Below, in pieces: positions 6,308 to 7,976 of a stretch of 7,976 nt of DNA; within the stretch, counting starts at the first letter, position 1; every line of letters starts with the position of its first letter. Both the position numbers and the translations under genes were made by a program. The notes beneath the pieces were generated by a model, which saw only the letters and a list, made by a program, of their open reading frames with translations, was not told the origin of the DNA and did not search any database. The stretch is from the NCBI GenBank assembly GCA_904502165.1, contig CAJGDB010000085.1, forward strand, positions 1 through 7,976, given 5' to 3'. Origin of the DNA: an uncultured Akkermansia sp. Its GTDB lineage: Bacteria; Verrucomicrobiota; Verrucomicrobiia; Verrucomicrobiales; Akkermansiaceae.

Positions 6308-7747
6308 TTGAACTTCATAACGGTTAATTTTGTGCTCTTTTTTCTGCCGGTGCTTTGCATCGGCTGGCTGTTGCGTCGTTATACCGGATGGTTCAAAGCC
6401 TTCCTTGTACTGGTCAGTTTGTTCTTCTATGGGCAACTGGGGGCACAGTTCCTTGTTCTGCTGCTGGTGGTAGCTCTGTTGAACTGGGGAACGCTGCATT
6501 TTCTGCACCATATAAGGCAGGAATCTGCCCGTAAATGGCTTGTTTCAGCTGATGTTGCTGTACATATCGCACTGCTGTTTTTCTACAAGTATGCAGAGCC
6601 TGTCTTCCTGCAGTTGAACAGACTTCCCCTGGGAAATGGTCTGCTGTACCAATGGCTGCAGGAATCAGGCATGGGAGATGTGGTATTACCTGCCGGCCTT
6701 TCATTTTATTCGTTCATGGGGCTTTCTCTGGTGATAGATTACTACCGGGTTCCCACGCAGCCACGCCGTAGTCTGATGGATGTTCTGGCGTACGTTTCCT
6801 TTTTCCCGACCATCATGGCCGGGCCCATCATGAGAGGGGAGCAATTTTTCCCTCAGCTGCAGAGCGTGCGGGCAGGTGAAACCTGTTTCAGTGAAGGAAT
6901 ATGCTATATTCTTTCCGGCTTGTTCAAGAAGGTCGTTCTGGCAACTTACCTTTCCCGGAATCTGGTTGATCCGCTCTTCGAGATGCCGGATAATTACTCC
7001 TCTGCCGCAGCCCTGGTCGGTATATACGCCTATACCATTCAGATTCTCTGCGACTTCTCCGGCTATACAGACCTCGCAATCGGCGTGGCCCGCCTTATGG
7101 GATTCCAGCTGCCCCGGAATTTTGAATCACCCTACCGTGCGTTGAGTCTGCAGGAATTCTGGCGCCGCTGGCATATCACTCTATCGCTCTGGTTGCGCGA
7201 TTATCTCTATATTCCCCTGGGGGGAAGCCGGCGGGGCAACCGCTATGTGAATCTGACGGTCACCATGGTTATTGGCGGTCTCTGGCATGGTAGTGGCCTT
7301 AATTTCCTTATCTGGGGGCTTTTCCATGGCCTTGGCCTGGCTGTTGTTCATGCTTTTCGCGGCTGGCGCGAGCAGGCAAAACTGTTTGCCCGACTGAGTG
7401 GACGGGGCTGGCAGCTTGCTGGCAAATTGGTTGCGTGGATGCTTACTTTTCACTCTGTTGCTGTGCTGTGGGTGTTTTTCCGTGCCCGGAGCTTTGAGGA
7501 AGCCTGCGCTGTGTTCCGCAGCGTGGCGTGGAATAACGGCGTGCAGGGATATGATGCTCGCATTCCCTGCATTATTATACTCGTGCTGGCTATGCAATGG
7601 GTTGGTCCTGCATGTTTTAAATGTTTTTCCGGAACGATGGCCCGTTTGCCCTGGGCTGTGCAGGCTCTGGTCGGAGGCTTGCTGGCCGGTGCTGTTCTGG
7701 CAATGGGCCCGGAGGGTATGCTTCCGTTTATTTACTTTGATTTCTGA
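6308..7747 (+). CDS. MBOAT family O-acyltransferase (AlgI-like)
   Basis: A 479-residue polytopic membrane protein of the membrane-bound O-acyltransferase family, close in layout to AlgI, PatA and DltB. Such proteins pass acyl groups from a cytoplasmic donor across the inner membrane for transfer to an exported polymer. The N-terminus MNFITVNFVLFFLPV is the usual MBOAT first helix. YVSFFPTIMAGPIMRGEQFFPQ (162-183), CDFSGYTDLAIGVARLMG (248-265) and NFESPY (271-276) are family landmarks. EFWRRWHITLSLWLRDYLYI (283-302) holds conserved H289, and GGLWHG (323-328) holds H327, the catalytic histidine position. The C-terminus ends PFIYFDF, typical of AlgI proteins, so the protein is complete. The TTG start at 6308 is chosen because it gives the expected N-terminus and lies just after the promoter; no Shine-Dalgarno sequence is seen. 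Two stops in a row (TGA TAG) end it. Its polymer substrate (exopolysaccharide, peptidoglycan or other) is unknown. Confidence 0.92.
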   Translation: MNFITVNFVLFFLPVLCIGWLLRRYTGWFKAFLVLVSLFFYGQLGAQFLVLLLVVALLNWGTLHFLHHIRQESARKWLVSADVAVHIALLFFYKYAEPVFLQLNRLPLGNGLLYQWLQESGMGDVVLPAGLSFYSFMGLSLVIDYYRVPTQPRRSLMDVLAYVSFFPTIMAGPIMRGEQFFPQLQSVRAGETCFSEGICYILSGLFKKVVLATYLSRNLVDPLFEMPDNYSSAAALVGIYAYTIQILCDFSGYTDLAIGVARLMGFQLPRNFESPYRALSLQEFWRRWHITLSLWLRDYLYIPLGGSRRGNRYVNLTVTMVIGGLWHGSGLNFLIWGLFHGLGLAVVHAFRGWREQAKLFARLSGRGWQLAGKLVAWMLTFHSVAVLWVFFRARSFEEACAVFRSVAWNNGVQGYDARIPCIIILVLAMQWVGPACFKCFSGTMARLPWAVQALVGGLLAGAVLAMGPEGMLPFIYFDF

Positions 7748-7755
7748 TAGATTCC

Positions 7756-7976
7756 ATGCTTCGCCCCATACCACAAGCTCTGAAAATCTGCCTGGGAACA
7801 TTCCTGGCAGCTTTGCTTGTTGGGTTGCAGAACATCGATGAATATGCCCAGCAGCTGGAAATGAGCTATCCTCACCTGAGTGGGGTTGCCAGGGAACTGC
7901 GGCACTTCTGCCAGTACACGGGTCTGCCTCAGTGGTATAATGGACAGAAAAACTTCTATTCTCTTCTTGGCTCACC
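7756..7976 (+). CDS. N-terminus of a membrane-anchored protein, putative MBOAT partner (truncated by window end)
   Basis: The frame opens at ATG 7756, 8 nt after the MBOAT stop, and stays open for 73 codons to the window edge. A short N-terminus with basic R3 and K10 is followed by a hydrophobic stretch at about residues 11-23 (ICLGTFLAALLVG), consistent with a signal anchor or uncleaved signal peptide that places the rest outside the cytoplasm. Next come NIDEYAQQLEMSYPHLSGVA (25-44) and a stretch rich in aromatics, with QYTGLPQWYNGQKNFYSLLG (53-72). No catalytic motif is reached. In known AlgI-type operons the gene after the MBOAT often encodes an anchored SGNH-hydrolase-like acetyltransferase (AlgJ/AlgX or DltD style). 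Position and topology fit that role, but the visible sequence does not prove it. The reading frame is probably real because of its spacing and anchor. Confidence 0.65.
   Translation, partial: MLRPIPQALKICLGTFLAALLVGLQNIDEYAQQLEMSYPHLSGVARELRHFCQYTGLPQWYNGQKNFYSLLGS

Noticed and set aside
1..7976. Search by eye for CRISPR arrays, insertion sequences, tRNA genes, tandem repeats and riboswitches.
   Set aside because: No spaced direct repeats, terminal inverted repeats with transposase, cloverleaf pattern or long leader were seen; gaps between genes never exceed about 105 nt.

Overview
The window is a tightly packed stretch of bacterial chromosome with every recognisable gene on the + strand. 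It reads as ordinary core and semi-core genome: there is no mobile element, CRISPR array, tRNA or rRNA. The DNA looks moderately GC-rich by eye. A GTP-type PEP carboxykinase, TTG as one likely start codon, and no clear Shine-Dalgarno sequence before any of the seven visible starts suggest a Gram-negative lineage such as Verrucomicrobiota (Akkermansia-like). That placement is inference with low to moderate confidence.

Layout, left to right. (1) 1-389: the last 128 residues of GTP-dependent PEP carboxykinase (pckG), followed by a strong intrinsic terminator with a possible GCGA tetraloop (418-456). (2) 494-2050 and 2056-2577: a polytopic membrane protein resembling the DUF4173 family and a GNAT acetyltransferase, 5 nt apart and probably co-transcribed. 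(3) 2611-3114, 3111-4229 and 4244-6247: coaD (phosphopantetheine adenylyltransferase), a NifS/IscS-type cysteine desulfurase overlapping it by 4 nt, and a ComEC/Rec2 DNA-uptake channel 14 nt further on. A near-consensus sigma-70 promoter (2574-2602) lies so close to the coaD ATG that the message should be leaderless or nearly so. (4) 6308-7747 and 7756 to the window end: an AlgI-like MBOAT O-acyltransferase with its own near-consensus promoter (6261-6289), then the N-terminus of a membrane-anchored protein that runs off the window.

How the genes fit together. Unit 3 combines CoA synthesis, sulfur mobilisation for Fe-S clusters or thiolated cofactors, and natural transformation; its shared transcription is positional, with no obvious single pathway. 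Unit 4 resembles two-gene systems that O-acetylate a secreted or cell-surface polymer: the MBOAT moves acyl groups across the membrane and an anchored partner uses them outside.

I found no clearly new system. The points most worth a second look are the probable leaderless coaD promoter, whose -35 box contains the stop codon of the preceding gene; the ComEC C-terminal domain, which keeps the beta-lactamase-like fold pattern but has lost its metal-binding motifs; the inverted repeat around the MBOAT promoter; the cysteine-rich DUF4173-like protein; and the general lack of Shine-Dalgarno sequences.
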